This document shows positions 20,786-31,679 of a stretch of DNA of 64,000 nucleotides, piece after piece. The notes beneath the pieces are model-generated. The model was not told the DNA's origin, searched no databases, and worked only from the letters and a program-made list of their open reading frames with translations. Both the position numbers and the translations under genes were made by a program. The first letter of the stretch is position 1. Each line of letters opens with the position of its first letter. The stretch covers positions 124,001 through 188,000 of the forward strand of contig MU400593.1 of assembly GCA_022578965.1 (NCBI GenBank), given 5' to 3'. The DNA is from Xylaria sp. FL1777. Its lineage: Eukaryota > Ascomycota > Sordariomycetes > Xylariales > Xylariaceae.

Positions 20786-22627
20786 TCATGAGTTCAAGGA
20801 ATTGCGTTTTGTGGAAAGGTAGTGTACAGAAGGAAACGGATTATGTGGAACTCTCTCAACAGTTAACCGATCGGTCGAGCGGACACGGCCGGGCTGCGGG
20901 TGTATGGTTTCCGATTGCGAAACATACTGCGTAAGGTTTACAAAAAAAAGTACGTGGGATGAAGACGGCGATTGTCATGTAAAGGTGAAAAGTCTGACGT
21001 CGAGAAACTTATGTAATCGTATGCAGGGTTCATCTCCTGCCAAGACTCTGCGCTGACCCCTTCACTTTTAAGCCATCTCCATCTCCTCACCCCTCTCTAC
21101 TCATTTACAACCCAATATCACTGTGCTCTTCGATGCTAAGCGCTTGGCCAAGCTTCGATGAAATGAAGATAAATGTCAAAATCCTCACAAAAGCGCTTCG
21201 CCCTTCGTTTAATCCTAGTTGCTTTTTGAGGAGTGTTCGTCGTGGGGGTAGGTAGGTGTCGTATCGGTAGTAGCCAAGAAGCTGTAGCGTAATAGCGAAA
21301 CAGGGCACCGATTGTGATAACGCCTACCTACTCTCAACGCCATAATGCTTCCAACTTCGCGGTCCCGAAGAGTTGCTTCAAACAAGCGAGGTTGACAAAT
21401 TCTTTGCCTCGCATTTCACTTCGAGACCGGGACTCTGGAACAGCATTATATATTCATATTATTACGAACACGATCAGGAACAGCAACGAAGACTCTTACT
21501 TACCTACACTAAGTAATAGTCGTTAGACCCACAATCTCGTCATTTTTCTCCGATGAGAGTCCCCAATACCATGCGTATGCACCTTGAGTACTTACGCTAT
21601 AGTCTGTACATATACGATAGATCAAGAGGAAAGAAGAGGAGCAAGCGCCGACGCGTTCCCTTGGTTTTTTTTTATCCGGCCCTGCGATTGCCTGATGAAG
21701 ACCTGGCTGCCGCGAAAAAGGGGGCTGCAACCTCAAACCCCCCTTGTCAGGGCATTGTCTCAACCCTTGCCGGATCCCTGTCGGCATTTTCTGGGCGCCG
21801 CGCCTGCAGAAGATGATGAACATCTTGCGAGCCTCAACTCCAAGCCGTTTAAGCGACCACCACTGTGCATCTACCTATCTCCTCCCCTTTGGTCGCTCAT
21901 ATCATGGGACCTGTGGCTTGATAGCTCACGCCGTACACTACCACTACAGTGTAAGTATGTACACCGTAGTCGTCGTTGTCAAGACCATTCTAGGATTAGT
22001 AGTAGGTATTATTAGCAGTGTACACACTTATACTGTATGTACTTCCTTGAATGTAAGTAAGACTAAGGCGACGACGCCCACCCCAGTCGAAACCATCTCC
22101 AGACTACCTGCGTCTGGCCTGCCCGGTGACATGTCCCCAGAATCCTGGAGTTTCATTCCCTTCCTAGTATAGCGCAGCTTTTTTTGGCGTGTCGTCAGCC
22201 CAAACTCGCTCCCACATCGTCTCTTCGATGAACTGATATTCTCAGTGGATCATCGTCATCACCATCATCATCTTCTTCTTCTTCACTACCCTTCGTTTCT
22301 ATTCCCAGCGTTTCGGGGCCGTGTTTTGAGATCGTACTATCGCTCCTTTAGTATTCTCCCCCAACACCCCCCCTGGCGGCCTGAACCAGTCCTTTTCCAC
22401 AAGAAACATTCCGGAATGCTTTCGTTTTCCAGCCTGTGAGGGGAGATCTTCAGCGCTACTTCCTATCGGTACTATCTTGCATTCTTTTCGTGTGTGTGAC
22501 TGGGTTGAGCCCAAAAGTTTTCGTAACGGCTGGTCTGTTCCATCACCTTCATTAATTCGCCTCGCGAAATACGTCAGTGAGAGCAATATTCGTCCGCGCG
22601 GGGTTCGAAGATCCTCCGTCCGCAAGC
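20786..22627. other. Intergenic
   Basis: Several frames of 100-145 codons overlap at 21500-22170, but none shows a domain, signal peptide or consistent intron signals. Pyrimidine-rich and CAT/CTT triplet runs at 22245-22290 and the last 150 bp probably belong to the promoter and 5' leader of the secreted protein downstream. Confidence 0.4.
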
Positions 22628-24036
22628 ATGAGGGCGCTCTACTCCGGATTTCTGCTGTTGGCCCTCGGCACTATATCGCCGGCACAGGTGCGTATCGCGA
22701 CGGGCCGCTTCCATCGCGCGGAGACTAACGGGCAGCCTAGGCCGACACGTACAAGGTTTACGACCAACCCGTCAAGCGTGGGTTTTTGAAGGATATTTTG
22801 GGTAAACTTAATGGAGCCGATGGCGGAAATGGAGGCGGCGGCGGCGGCCAAACCGTCACCGAGACTGTCCGCCAGACTATCACGGTCGGTGGCGGCGGGC
22901 TGGCCGGCCTGTTCAATAATACGGCGACGGCAACAGTTACAGTCACCCAGGTAGCCGAAGCTGTGGGAGGCGCCGCAGGGTAGGTCACAGATCGCAGGCC
23001 GCAGAGTGATATTGGGGGCTGACTCGGTCGACAGGCAGGCCACAGTCACGCAGGTGGTGACCACCACGATGATGCAACTGATTGCATGCGGAACAGCTTT
23101 TGGAATCCCGATCCCGCCCGCCGAAGCCTCGTCTATCGCGTCCTCCGTGGCCCAGGTCGTCGCGTCTGGTCAAGCTTCTTTGGCAACCTCTTCAGCAGCA
23201 GCCGCCACTTCGTCGATCGCAGTCATCGGGACATCTGCTGCCATAACGACCTCTTCGCTGGTTTCAGTTCCCGCAGCTACTAGTTCGATTAGTTCCATAC
23301 GTAAGATATCTTTTTTTTATCACGCTCTCTAGAAGCGGTCGACTAACATTGAAACTACGCAGCGGCGCCGGCATCTTCCGTGCCCGTATTAAGTTCGCAA
23401 TCGACATCTCTAGCAACAGTCATAATCTCAAGTACATCAAGCGCAGCAGCAGACTTAACATCGAGTTCATCGGCAGCAGCTACAGACTCCAGCGCGCCAG
23501 AAACAGATTTAGCATCGAGCTCATCAGTAGCCACAGCAGACTCCAGCACGCCAGCAACAAGCTTAGCATCGAGTTCATCAGTAGCCACTGCAGACTCCAG
23601 CACATTAGCAACAAGCCTAGCATCGAGCTCATCGGCAGCAGCTGTAGATTCCAGCACGCCAGCAACATCCGCTGCTGCAGAAACTACTTCATCGTCCTCA
23701 GCAGTGGCAGCATCATCTGCAGAGACTACGACTTCAACGACAGCAGCAGCAGCAGACACAACCACCTCCTCAGTCGCAGGTGCGTCATCGATCGCACTGC
23801 CCATCGGGTCGACCCCGTCCATAGCCACGACGACAACGGCGGTAGCAGTAGGTCAGTCCTCGATCGCGCTGCCGGCAGAATCAACGCCCGCAGCCGTGGC
23901 CTCGGACGTCAACCTAGCCCCAGCACTCCCAGACGCGCTCACAGCGACGACCTTCGCGGGCGCGAACGAGGGCCCACCGATCAACTTCAGCGGCGTCAGC
24001 CTGAGCTCCATAATTATGCTCGGTCCAGTTGGGTGA
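22628..24036 (+). CDS. Secreted Ser/Thr/Ala-rich protein with tandem repeats
   Basis: I predict four exons, 22628-22687, 22741-22979, 23035-23300 and 23363-24036, giving 412 aa. The introns are 53, 55 and 62 nt, each with a CTGAC or CTAAC branch, and all phases fit. Exon 1 encodes almost exactly the signal peptide (MRALYSGFLLLALGTISPAQ). A KR pair 11 residues into the mature part (QPVKR/GFLKD) is a possible Kex2 site. A Gly-rich stretch and Thr/Val-rich strands (TVTETVRQTITV, TATVTVTQV) follow, then a long low-complexity Ser/Thr/Ala region including four 18-residue repeats. This is the composition of heavily O-glycosylated wall or adhesin-like proteins. The C-terminus (GVSLSSIIMLGPVG) is only weakly hydrophobic, so GPI anchoring is uncertain. 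No enzyme domain is seen. Confidence 0.75.
23455..23670 (+). repeat. 54-bp tandem repeat, four copies, in coding sequence
   Basis: Four in-frame units start at 23455, 23509, 23563 and 23617, each encoding about LASSSSVATADSSTPATS. Copies differ at a few codons, mostly at third positions. Because the unit is a multiple of three and lacks stops in other frames, long shadow frames arise on both strands. Confidence 0.88.
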
Positions 24037-24658
24037 ATGAGAGATTGAAAGATTGCCCCCACCTTTAATGAAGATTCGCGGAGAGGGGGGAAGGGGTTAC
24101 TAACGGTGATGCAAGAGAAGACAGGAGAGGAGAGGAGTTGAAGCCGCGGAAGAGAGAGAGAGAGAGAGAGAGAGAAATAAAAAACACCACCCTTACAAGA
24201 CCCTTTTTTTAAACCTGCTAAGTTCGGTATTTTGTTTTGATATATAGTTATAGTTATATGTAAACCCTTCTAGAGTATATCTTGAGAAAAACCCCCTGGT
24301 GGAGGATCCTTCTTTTCTTGGTTATATAATGCAACAGACAGAATCTGACTCTACCTATATATTAGAAACCGAGACATACTTGGGAAATGGGGGTTAATTA
24401 TGATGATTTTGTGTATGTTTCCACGTCTAACCGCGCATTTCCTGCGTGTCTCTGTACCTTTGCTCAGAACGAAAAGTCAAGATTATTTCCGTTCTCTTAT
24501 CATAACTCATTTCATATCGTCACCGATAAAGTGGGTGCAACCATTTGCAGTTATCTTGAAGTAGTAAATACATTGAAGGGGTATCATAAGTCCAAGTAAG
24601 TTTTCTCTTTCAAGCCCAAAACGCCAGATCCTTCTCTTTATGCGAAATGTGAAATGCA
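24037..24658. other. Intergenic between convergent genes, with (AG)n
   Basis: This is the 3' region between the secreted protein and RPP1. It contains a pure (AG)12 run at 24151-24174 and a poly-T stretch near 24205. A 70-codon frame at 24387-24599 has no features. No gene is supported. Confidence 0.5.
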
Positions 24659-25735
24659 TTATATACCCGCTGCTCCATCCTCTTCTTGCTTCTTTCGAAG
24701 GGCGGCTCTTAATTTTTTTGCTTGACGTTTACTCATTGGCTGTTCTTCGCCATCGCCTCCGGTAGCAATGGTTTCAGGGTCATCGCCGTTCTTCCTTTTC
24801 TTCCCCCCGGGGCCGCTCATTTCTTGATTCTTATTCTTCCCCCCCTTGTTGCCCTGTGCGTTTCCGGGAGCTATTTCGGGATTATCATCACCGCCCTCAC
24901 CCATCTCGACATCAGCTTGGACACGGTCCGCAACGCCGACGATATCAACGACGCCCCGGAAGCCGCTGCGCTTGAGGCCCTCGTTGACGACGACGCCTCG
25001 CGGCAGCACACCCAGTCCCTCCGTTGCGCGATCCGTCGGCAGACCCCACACGTGAAGCATGTTGATAACGTCAGCGGGTCCACGTAAGCCCAGCACGGAC
25101 CGCGCCTCGCTACTGATCACGATCCCGCGACCGCGAGTCGCGCGGATCAACGACGCCACATTGCCAATGAAGGCTGCACGACCGCGGGCGTCGACGCCCG
25201 CCCCTGCATTGCCGATAAAGCCGCTACTCCCTTTAGCTCCGAGGACATGCGCGGGAGCTGGCCCTTGCAGAACCTGCGAGTAGCACACCTCGAAGCGAAC
25301 CCCGCGATTCACGGCGAACATGCAGGGTTTTGGACGGAAGCTGAAGGGCTGCCGCACGGTCATGTCCAGCGATATTATGGATATGTCATTGAGGCTCTGA
25401 CAGGCCGCTGAGAAGCTTTCCTCAGTCTGCGGACGCACAGCGAGGATATCGTATGCAGCGGCGAGCTGTGGCAGGCGGTGATGTTGCGATGGTTCGTTTA
25501 GGAGAACGGTGGCGCGGCGAAGAATGGTGGGGATCTTATGTTGGGAGGAAGAAGAGGAGGAGGGGGGTAGGTCGAATTTTGGAAGCGAATTCGTGATATT
25601 CGCTGGGATTGGCGCCCCGATCGTGTGGTTGACTGCTACGACATCGTAGCCTAGGGATGCGCTGAAGCGGAGCGTGCGCTCGAGTTCCGCGGGACTTGTG
25701 TGGGGTGACCACGCAATGTTGAGGTCGTAGAGCAT
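24659..25735 (-). CDS. RPP1: RNase P/MRP subunit Rpp1 (p30)
   Basis: This single-exon frame encodes 358 aa from the ATG at 25735. The frame is open further up but begins with TTG, and family members start MLYDLNI as here. Rpp1/p30 is a core protein of the RNase P and MRP ribonucleoproteins that process pre-tRNA and pre-rRNA. Its TIM-barrel-like fold is evident from LGYDVVAVNHTIG, LAAAYDILAVRPQTEESFSAAC, DISIISLDM, FEVCYSQVL (the conserved Glu-x-x-Tyr segment), IVISSEARSVLGLRGPADV and LGLP-type turns. The last ~85 residues are Lys- and Gly-rich and charged (SKRQAKKLRAALRKKQEE), a probable RNA-binding or nuclear-targeting tail. Confidence 0.94.
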   Translation of the reverse strand: MLYDLNIAWSPHTSPAELERTLRFSASLGYDVVAVNHTIGAPIPANITNSLPKFDLPPSSSSSSQHKIPTILRRATVLLNEPSQHHRLPQLAAAYDILAVRPQTEESFSAACQSLNDISIISLDMTVRQPFSFRPKPCMFAVNRGVRFEVCYSQVLQGPAPAHVLGAKGSSGFIGNAGAGVDARGRAAFIGNVASLIRATRGRGIVISSEARSVLGLRGPADVINMLHVWGLPTDRATEGLGVLPRGVVVNEGLKRSGFRGVVDIVGVADRVQADVEMGEGGDDNPEIAPGNAQGNKGGKNKNQEMSGPGGKKRKNGDDPETIATGGDGEEQPMSKRQAKKLRAALRKKQEEDGAAGI

Positions 25736-26341
25736 ACTTGTAGGAATGACGGGCGCGAGGCCCGTGGGCGCCTGCGATGTGAGCTTGGATTGAATGAGGT
25801 AGTGTTCGTCGTTGTCGATGTGTTGGAGGGGTTGCAACTTGAAACTCTAATACCGGATTAGAGTCACAACCTGCTACCCAGGATATTTTTCTTATCGGAT
25901 TGAGCTACCTACTACCTACTCCAGAGCGTACTAAAGTAAGGTTATCTAAAAGCTCTTGTGGGGTACCTAGGCACTACCTAAAGCGCAGCTAGGTAGCTAC
26001 AATTAGATTAGGTACTCCATCTAGACCTACCTAGGTACAGCGTGGCGCAGTCTCACTGTGACGCAGCATCTGCTTTCGCATGGCGCTCTGTCAGTGATGA
26101 GAATGGAACCCATTTGCGACCGCTGAATCAACCATCTCACACATACCTTAAATTATACATTACAAGCCCAGACGTCACCTATCACATTCCATCTTCATTT
26201 CCAACATCCACGACTCCTTGTGACGCCAAAACTGCTCGAAATCACTGGATTCCGACACCCGGCTTCTACGGTATCGCCCTCTTTGCCGTCATCAGACAAC
26301 CATCGCACACCGAGCGTCGCCTCAGCCGCACTCACTGAACA
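25736..26341. other. Intergenic divergent promoter, rich in ACCTAGGT palindromes
   Basis: These 606 bp lie between the divergent RPP1 and zinc-ribbon genes. The stretch 25900-26040 is packed with CTACCTA, GGTACCTAGG and ACCTACCTAGGTAC units, the short palindromes also found at 34825, 39250, 40469 and 44640-45050. Confidence 0.5.
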
Positions 26342-26851
26342 ATGTGTCTGATCTTCACCTGCGGCGAGCACACCTTCCGCAAGGAGGTCGAGGGATACGA
26401 GGGCCTCACCTGCCAGTGCCACAACTGTGGTAACTACGCCGCCCATGTCATCAAGAGCAACCCGTGGTTTACCTTTTGTTTCATCGTGAGTGTTCACAGT
26501 GTTCCCCCTCTTTCCATTTCTCCTTTCCAGGTTCTTTTCCCCGTCTAGTCACCTCTCTTATCTTACTTGTAGACATAACGACGCACTACATATGTTCTCA
26601 ACTTTGAAACTACCTACCTAGATGGTGCATGTGCTAACTCGTTGACCTCACAGCCCGTACTACCCCTCTCCTTCAAAGGCTATCACGATGTCGTGTGCCA
26701 TGTGTGTAATTTCGCCCAGCCGCTCGAGAACAGACCCGATGTCATGAATATGAGAGGCGGAGGAAATAATATACCATTGCAAAATCAAGGCCCGCATCAA
26801 GGCTGGGGTGGCCCGCCACCTCAAGCTCAACCACCCATGCAGTATAAGTAA
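26342..26851 (+). CDS. Small zinc-ribbon protein
   Basis: I predict two exons, 26342-26485 and 26654-26851, giving 113 aa. The 168-nt intron starts GTGAGT, has a GCTAAC branch and ends CACAG. It joins NPWFTFCFI to PVLPLSFKGYHDVVCHVC. The N-terminal half carries paired cysteines (Cys7, then CQCHNC) and the second exon adds CHVC, forming a zinc-ribbon. The PVLPLSFKGYH segment followed by CxVC is a hallmark of a short fungal zinc-ribbon family whose function is unknown. The C-terminus is Pro/Gln/Gly-rich and probably disordered. Confidence 0.85.
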
Positions 26852-27979
26852 CACGGCTACGGGAACCGATGGAAATAGTCTCCTGGAAAGATGAAGCATC
26901 CAGGAAAGATATCATGAGAGCTTCGACGGTATGCGATCGTCGCACATCATGTCCGAGAGGGCATGTTGAATAGGCACAAGGGCTCAGGTGTAGCTCATAC
27001 CATGGCGTTTAATGGATGAACGGATGGTCTTACTGATTTCATAACGACAAAATACCAGCATAGCAGAACTGCATCAGTTTTTTTAGTTTTTTCTTCTTGG
27101 CCTTTGCTGCACTCTGCATATCAGACGCCTACAAATAAGGTTTTCTTCGTTAGTATTAATGGCATACATATATATATCTTGCCTTTTATCTCGTGCTACA
27201 AAGTGAGTATGATGAGCCACTAGCCCTTACATTGGTCAAACTATACTACTATATGAAAAGATAGTAGACCGGTACGCAACAGTTTATTAAGAGAGTGGGG
27301 AGTTGACACCGCTCTTACAGTAGGATTCATTTGTTGGAGCATATTATTTTCTGCTAGAAGATCAGAGTATTCCCGCTAGAAGACTAAGGATGTTATGCTG
27401 ATTTGTCTTTCAAGAATCATCAAGATCTATTTATCTTACTCGTGTAAGTAGTATCTGGCAAGCTTAGCGAGACATGAGGCCTAGTCCTTTAGCCTTCGAG
27501 CTGAACGCCTCATCGTTTGAAAAGCTTGTCGTAAAGCAGTGTGCAGCAGGACACATTTTCGAGTATCTCAACCGCGTTTCTCAGGATACTGGATGTGTTT
27601 TCTTTTATAATTAATGAAGAAATATCTTCGGAAAGGAAACGCCGACAAACACTTGTTCAAGCTATAAAGCCTTTATAGGACCAGTGTTTACATGCCGAAC
27701 AGCAAGTGAGTTATCTCAACAAGGTGACCATCATTGATCCTCGGGATATCTTCTACCCCGGCTTCCAATAATCCTTCGCTTCCCAAAGAAAGACGATCCT
27801 AGCCGTCGCATCGTCCCAGATGCAATACCAAGGTTGTGTATAACTGCTTCAGAGGATGTAAGACTTCTGACCATTAACATCATACTTCAATGGGATACGT
27901 CTCTGCTCAGTGAGTGTATGAATATGGTATACGAATTTGGCAAATCTTGACATTATTGGTTCGTTCCGGTAAAGCTCTG
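26852..27979. other. Intergenic
   Basis: No coding or RNA gene is supported between the zinc-ribbon gene and tRNA-Leu. The region is mildly AT-rich with poly-T stretches at 27078-27100, probably part of the 3' UTR of the upstream gene. Confidence 0.45.
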
Positions 27980-28105
27980 GTGAGATGGCCGAGTGGTTAT
28001 GGCGCTGCGTTCAGGAAAACTCTGGACTCTTGATACAGTGTTATGTTGTGTCATTAGAAATTCGCAGTGGAGCAATCCGCGTGGGTTCGAGTCCCACTCT
28101 CATCA
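27980..28105 (+). tRNA. tRNA-Leu (anticodon CAG) with 45-nt intron
   Basis: The acceptor arm GGTGAGA (27980-27986) pairs with TCTCATC (28098-28104, one G-U pair), with discriminator A at 28105. The D-stem is GCC/GGC. The anticodon stem CTGCG pairs with CGCAG (28063-28067), with anticodon CAG at 28013-28015. The intron lies at the usual place, one base after the anticodon (about 28017-28061). A long variable arm (class II, as expected for Leu) precedes the T-arm GTGGG-TTCGAGT-CCCAC. The internal B box (GGTTCGAGTCC) is intact and a TTTT run follows. Confidence 0.92.
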
Positions 28106-28574
28106 TCATTATTTTGTCCTAGATAGGAACTAGTTGTATTGTATTTTACCTATTCTTTTTCATAATTCCTAGGAATATCATGATGTTAGTTAAATGCCTA
28201 ATGTATATTGCTCATGCTGTCGTAATGACAGTTTATCCCAATTAACACAGCTTGCAACTTTTTTTCGAGGAGCCTGTCTGTCCTTTACTATATACCTAGT
28301 CTTAACCTCAATTCCAGCAGTAGGTACAGACATCTATCTATATTATTTCTCTCCTAAGGAATATTTCACTTGACAAATAAACAGATTGTTTTCTCTGCAT
28401 TTGGGTTCTTAGCGCGTAGGGGCGACATCCAATGGCCTCTGTTGCCCCTGAGATCCTATGTACCGGTGATGCTTCGGTGTACCTATATCCCGTCTAATCA
28501 ACACAACCTTAGAAGTATCTACCTTCCTCCTGTACCTCCATCCCCCCAAACCAAGTCACTGTTAATGATTCACC
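28106..28574. other. Intergenic
   Basis: This is a 3' trailer of the tRNA and the promoter or leader of the phosphoesterase-domain gene. The last 70 bp are C-rich and pyrimidine-rich (CTTCCTCCTGTACCTCCATCC). No other feature is seen. Confidence 0.4.
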
Positions 28575-30134
28575 ATGCCGACCAAAAGATCACGCAGCCC
28601 AGAATTGGTACAGAATCCCTTCATCAAAAAGAAGAATCTTGAATGGAGCATTGATATCACTGGCCTGCCGCATGATGCCGCCGGCTCAAGCAGCTCCGAC
28701 GAGGACAGAGAGCCCTCGCATCATCCAGATGAGGAGCAGCCGACCACCTCCGACGTTGAAGCCGGGAAAGCTAGCATAGATGATCACCTCAGCTACTTCA
28801 GTGCACTTCTGGCTAAGACTACCCTATCACCATTCCCTTCAGGGACTCCTCATCTCTCTGTCGAAGGCTATCGGAAGCTATACGAGGCCAATGTCGGAAG
28901 TTCTCGAGGAGCGCACTTCATTATCCATCAACACGACCACCCGATTGCAGGCACGCACTACGATCTACGACTGCAAATCAATGAGACGAGCAGTGCATCA
29001 TGGGCCATCATGTACGGACTCCCCGGGGATCCGAATAGTTTTCGACTAAATCGTAATGCGACCGAGACACGCATACACTGTTTATGGGCAAGTAGTAGTT
29101 TCTTTATCTATAGGCTATAATGCATGTGTCACATTAGCTGCAGATATACTAATGAATACCAGAATCATCTTATTGAAACAGCCTCTCATGCAACCGGTTC
29201 CCTTCTCATTTGGGACACAGGAACCTACACCATCCTACCAATAGAGAGCAAGTATTCACGGGATGACTCGCAATCCTCATCTGATGAAGAGAGCGGCTTG
29301 TCACAGTTGACAGAACAGCAAAAGCTGCATCAGGCGTTTGCAGCGCGAAAGATCCGATTACAGCTTCACGGGACCCGCTTACCAGCACCATATGTGTTAA
29401 ATCTACGCCTAACGCGCGAGGAGGATGTCGTGGGCCGAGCACGCAGCACACGCATCCCGAAGACGCGAAGGCGACGTGAAGCGCCGACCACACTCTCAAG
29501 CAGGGTAACCAGATCTGCCGCCAAGGGCAAGAATGCACCCCAGCCCGCCACAAGTTCCGACTCAGAACCAGAGAAATCTTCTACTCCCACCCGAAGAGGC
29601 GCCGGAAAGCAACAGCAAGATATGGCATCCAGTGGCGATGGCGATGACGAAGACGACGCAGAAGTCGTGCATGCCCCCGCCGAGCAGGCCAAGGAGGGCG
29701 AGAATGATATCTCGGCTACCGAGCGCGAACTGCGCGAGTTCGAGGACGACGAAGTCCGCAGGACCAACGCGTACCCCGGCGCACTGAACTCTATTGGGAG
29801 CGTGTACCAGCGGCGGTGGTACCTATCGCTGGACCGCGAGGCGAGTGGGTTCGCGAAGCGACGGGGCAGAGGGAAGACGGTTTGGGAAAGTACAGGTGTT
29901 CAATCTGTCACATCAGCAGAGAGTCTTCAGGAAGCAGAAGATGATGGGAAAGGGAAAGAGAAGGACATGGATGGAGATGACACTGCCGTACCGCGGCTGG
30001 CTTATCCTTTCTATGTTCGCGGCGTCGAATACGAGCGCAGTGTGGTTACGGGACGGTTGGGCAGCGAAGTAATGAGGGATGAGGGAGTGACTGGGTATGT
30101 TGGTCGCAAGGGCTGGCAGGCGATTTTGAAATAA
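28575..30134 (+). CDS. LigD-type 3'-phosphoesterase domain protein
   Basis: I predict two exons, 28575-29087 and 29163-30134, giving 494 aa. The 75-nt intron has a GC donor (GCAAGT), an ATACTAATG branch site and a CCAG acceptor. A nearby GT donor cannot be joined in frame to any acceptor, whereas GC-AG joins THCLW-type sequence to NHLIETAS exactly in phase. The domain resembles the phosphoesterase module of bacterial LigD, which trims 3' ends of DNA breaks: HFIIHQHDHPIAGTHYDLRLQ (residues 114-134, with His118/120, His128, Asp130 and Arg132 as metal or active-site candidates), ASWAIMYGLP, then SLLIWDTG. It continues after a large charged, low-complexity insertion (about residues 220-380) with RRWYLSLDR and VTGRLGSEV. 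No ligase or polymerase part is fused. A nuclear role in DNA repair is inferred. Confidence 0.85.
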
Positions 30135-30614
30135 GTGTCACGTCTTCACGCAGTCACGTCTTCATGCAGTCGCGTATTACTGTCTTCAATGGCTCGGATG
30201 TACTTCGATTGTTATATAAGGTCTATCCGCAAGACAGGCGGGCAAGGACCTGCAGCTTGATCCAGATAAGAACAGGCGATGAGACTAGCTATGTATTTGA
30301 ACATATCAGTCACCAATGCTTCCCAACCCTCACAGTAAGCATTGTATGATATTAAAAGAAGCACCTCCCTACTCTTGTGGCTAGAGGGCTTGGATATATT
30401 AGGTTTGGGTTCTTGCGCATGGAGAAAGCTTAAGTTAACAACAATGTTAATGGAAACGAATGCTACAGGAAATCTATCTCAGTAGTGTAAAAAGATGTGC
30501 ATACTACCTAAGGTACATAAAGAGGTGATTCTTGTACCCATCTTCAAAAGTATTCTCCGTACAAGGTAAAACTGTCGCAAGAGACAAAACTCATAAATGC
30601 TAGTTGTTGCAATG
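30135..30614. other. Intergenic between convergent genes
   Basis: This is the 3' region shared by the phosphoesterase-domain gene and SprT-like gene 1. The frames at 30164-30349 have no features. Nothing else is seen. Confidence 0.4.
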
Positions 30615-31679
30615 TTACATCTCCATTGGTTCCCCCTCTGACCAGTCTAGTGTAAATCCTTTATCCAAGGACATCGTGGAGACTTCAACGTCTATATCCA
30701 TCATGTTGTCTAGGGATTCTATTCCATATCCCACCATGGCCATTGACGCTACTGCTGCAGGCATTCTGTTCCTTGGTCTCCTTGCGGCACCAGCTAAGTT
30801 GGGCCGCATGGGAGTACCAGTTGACGCAGCAAAATTCTCGACATGCTTTTGAAGTCTCTCCGTATCAATAACGACTGCACGCTAATGGGTCCAGATAAGG
30901 TGATTATGGCTGGGATGCTGGACAAAGGATAACACGCGTGTTGGGTCAAAAGCACAATTCTGCATAGTAATTTCCCTGCTCCTCGTCTCTAAATCTAGAG
31001 AAACCTGGTCGATATATGTGTTATTGCTACGCGCTTTGGCGACACGATCCAAATCCTCATTCCAGCCTCCCAAGCATACCATCGCAGCGTAGTTCAGCCC
31101 GCGAAACGTGGGCCCGTGGCCACTGGTGGTTACCCCGACAGCGTTGAAATCGTTTCTGAGGCATCTAGAACAGCGACAGACGAAGGTGTTCAGAAATACA
31201 TGCGTCATTTCGTGCAGCAAGGTGTTCACAAGTTCAGACAGGCCAGCTAGTTGCCCTTGAATCTGGTTGTTCAAGGAAATATCAAAACGAGGTGGCCCAT
31301 CTTCATGGTCCACTTCAACGCAATTTCCAAGCATGGGACATCCGGGTGGGAAATGTGTCAGTTGGAATTTCCGGACTAGCGGCCTGACAGATCCAAAGAA
31401 GAAGAACTCGTCTAGATGCCTCATCAGTTCCTCCAGTGTGGCATACAGGTTTGTCTTGTGAAGATCCGCAGTGTCTCTTCTCAACTGGTGCTCAAAAAGC
31501 CTAATAAAGCGCCTTTTGGCAAGTCGTTGTTGGGATGTGAGGTCGTTATCGCTGATATCACGGAAGCTTCCAACAGTACAGTTTATTAGTTCCCGTGCCA
31601 TGTATGCATGGGGTTGTAGAGACGGGTGGCCATCGTTGCTTCGCTTATATGCAAATGGCTTTAAATGGAGTGCCTCCAT
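30615..31679 (-). CDS. SprT-like zinc metalloprotease 1
   Basis: The plain frame from the ATG at 31679 ends at a TAG (30882-30884) after 265 aa, but the same frame then stays open for another 88 codons. A 54-nt segment (30882-30935) with GTGTTA at its start and ATTAG at its end fits an intron that removes the stop, giving exons 31679-30936 and 30881-30615 and a 336-aa protein. SprT-like proteins cleave proteins, often DNA-protein crosslinks. The active site is LLHEMTH (His156, Glu157, His160), with the third ligand probably in GHG (187-189). Between them lies CRCSRC (168-173), a possible extra metal site. FDEFFFFG-like sequence (about 89-96) precedes the core. The short 265-aa form remains possible. 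Confidence 0.8.

Noticed and set aside
21509..22172. Overlapping 100-145-codon frames on both strands
   Set aside because: There is no domain, signal peptide or consistent splice pattern; neighbouring frames are equally open, suggesting chance.
23355..23828. 157-codon minus-strand acidic frame, and overlapping plus-strand frame 23349-24068
   Set aside because: These are shadows of the Ser/Thr/Ala repeat region; the chosen frame continues smoothly through four exons with a signal peptide.
25736..25837. 34-codon N-terminal extension of RPP1
   Set aside because: The extension begins with TTG, and the MLYDLNI start at 25735 is the conserved one.
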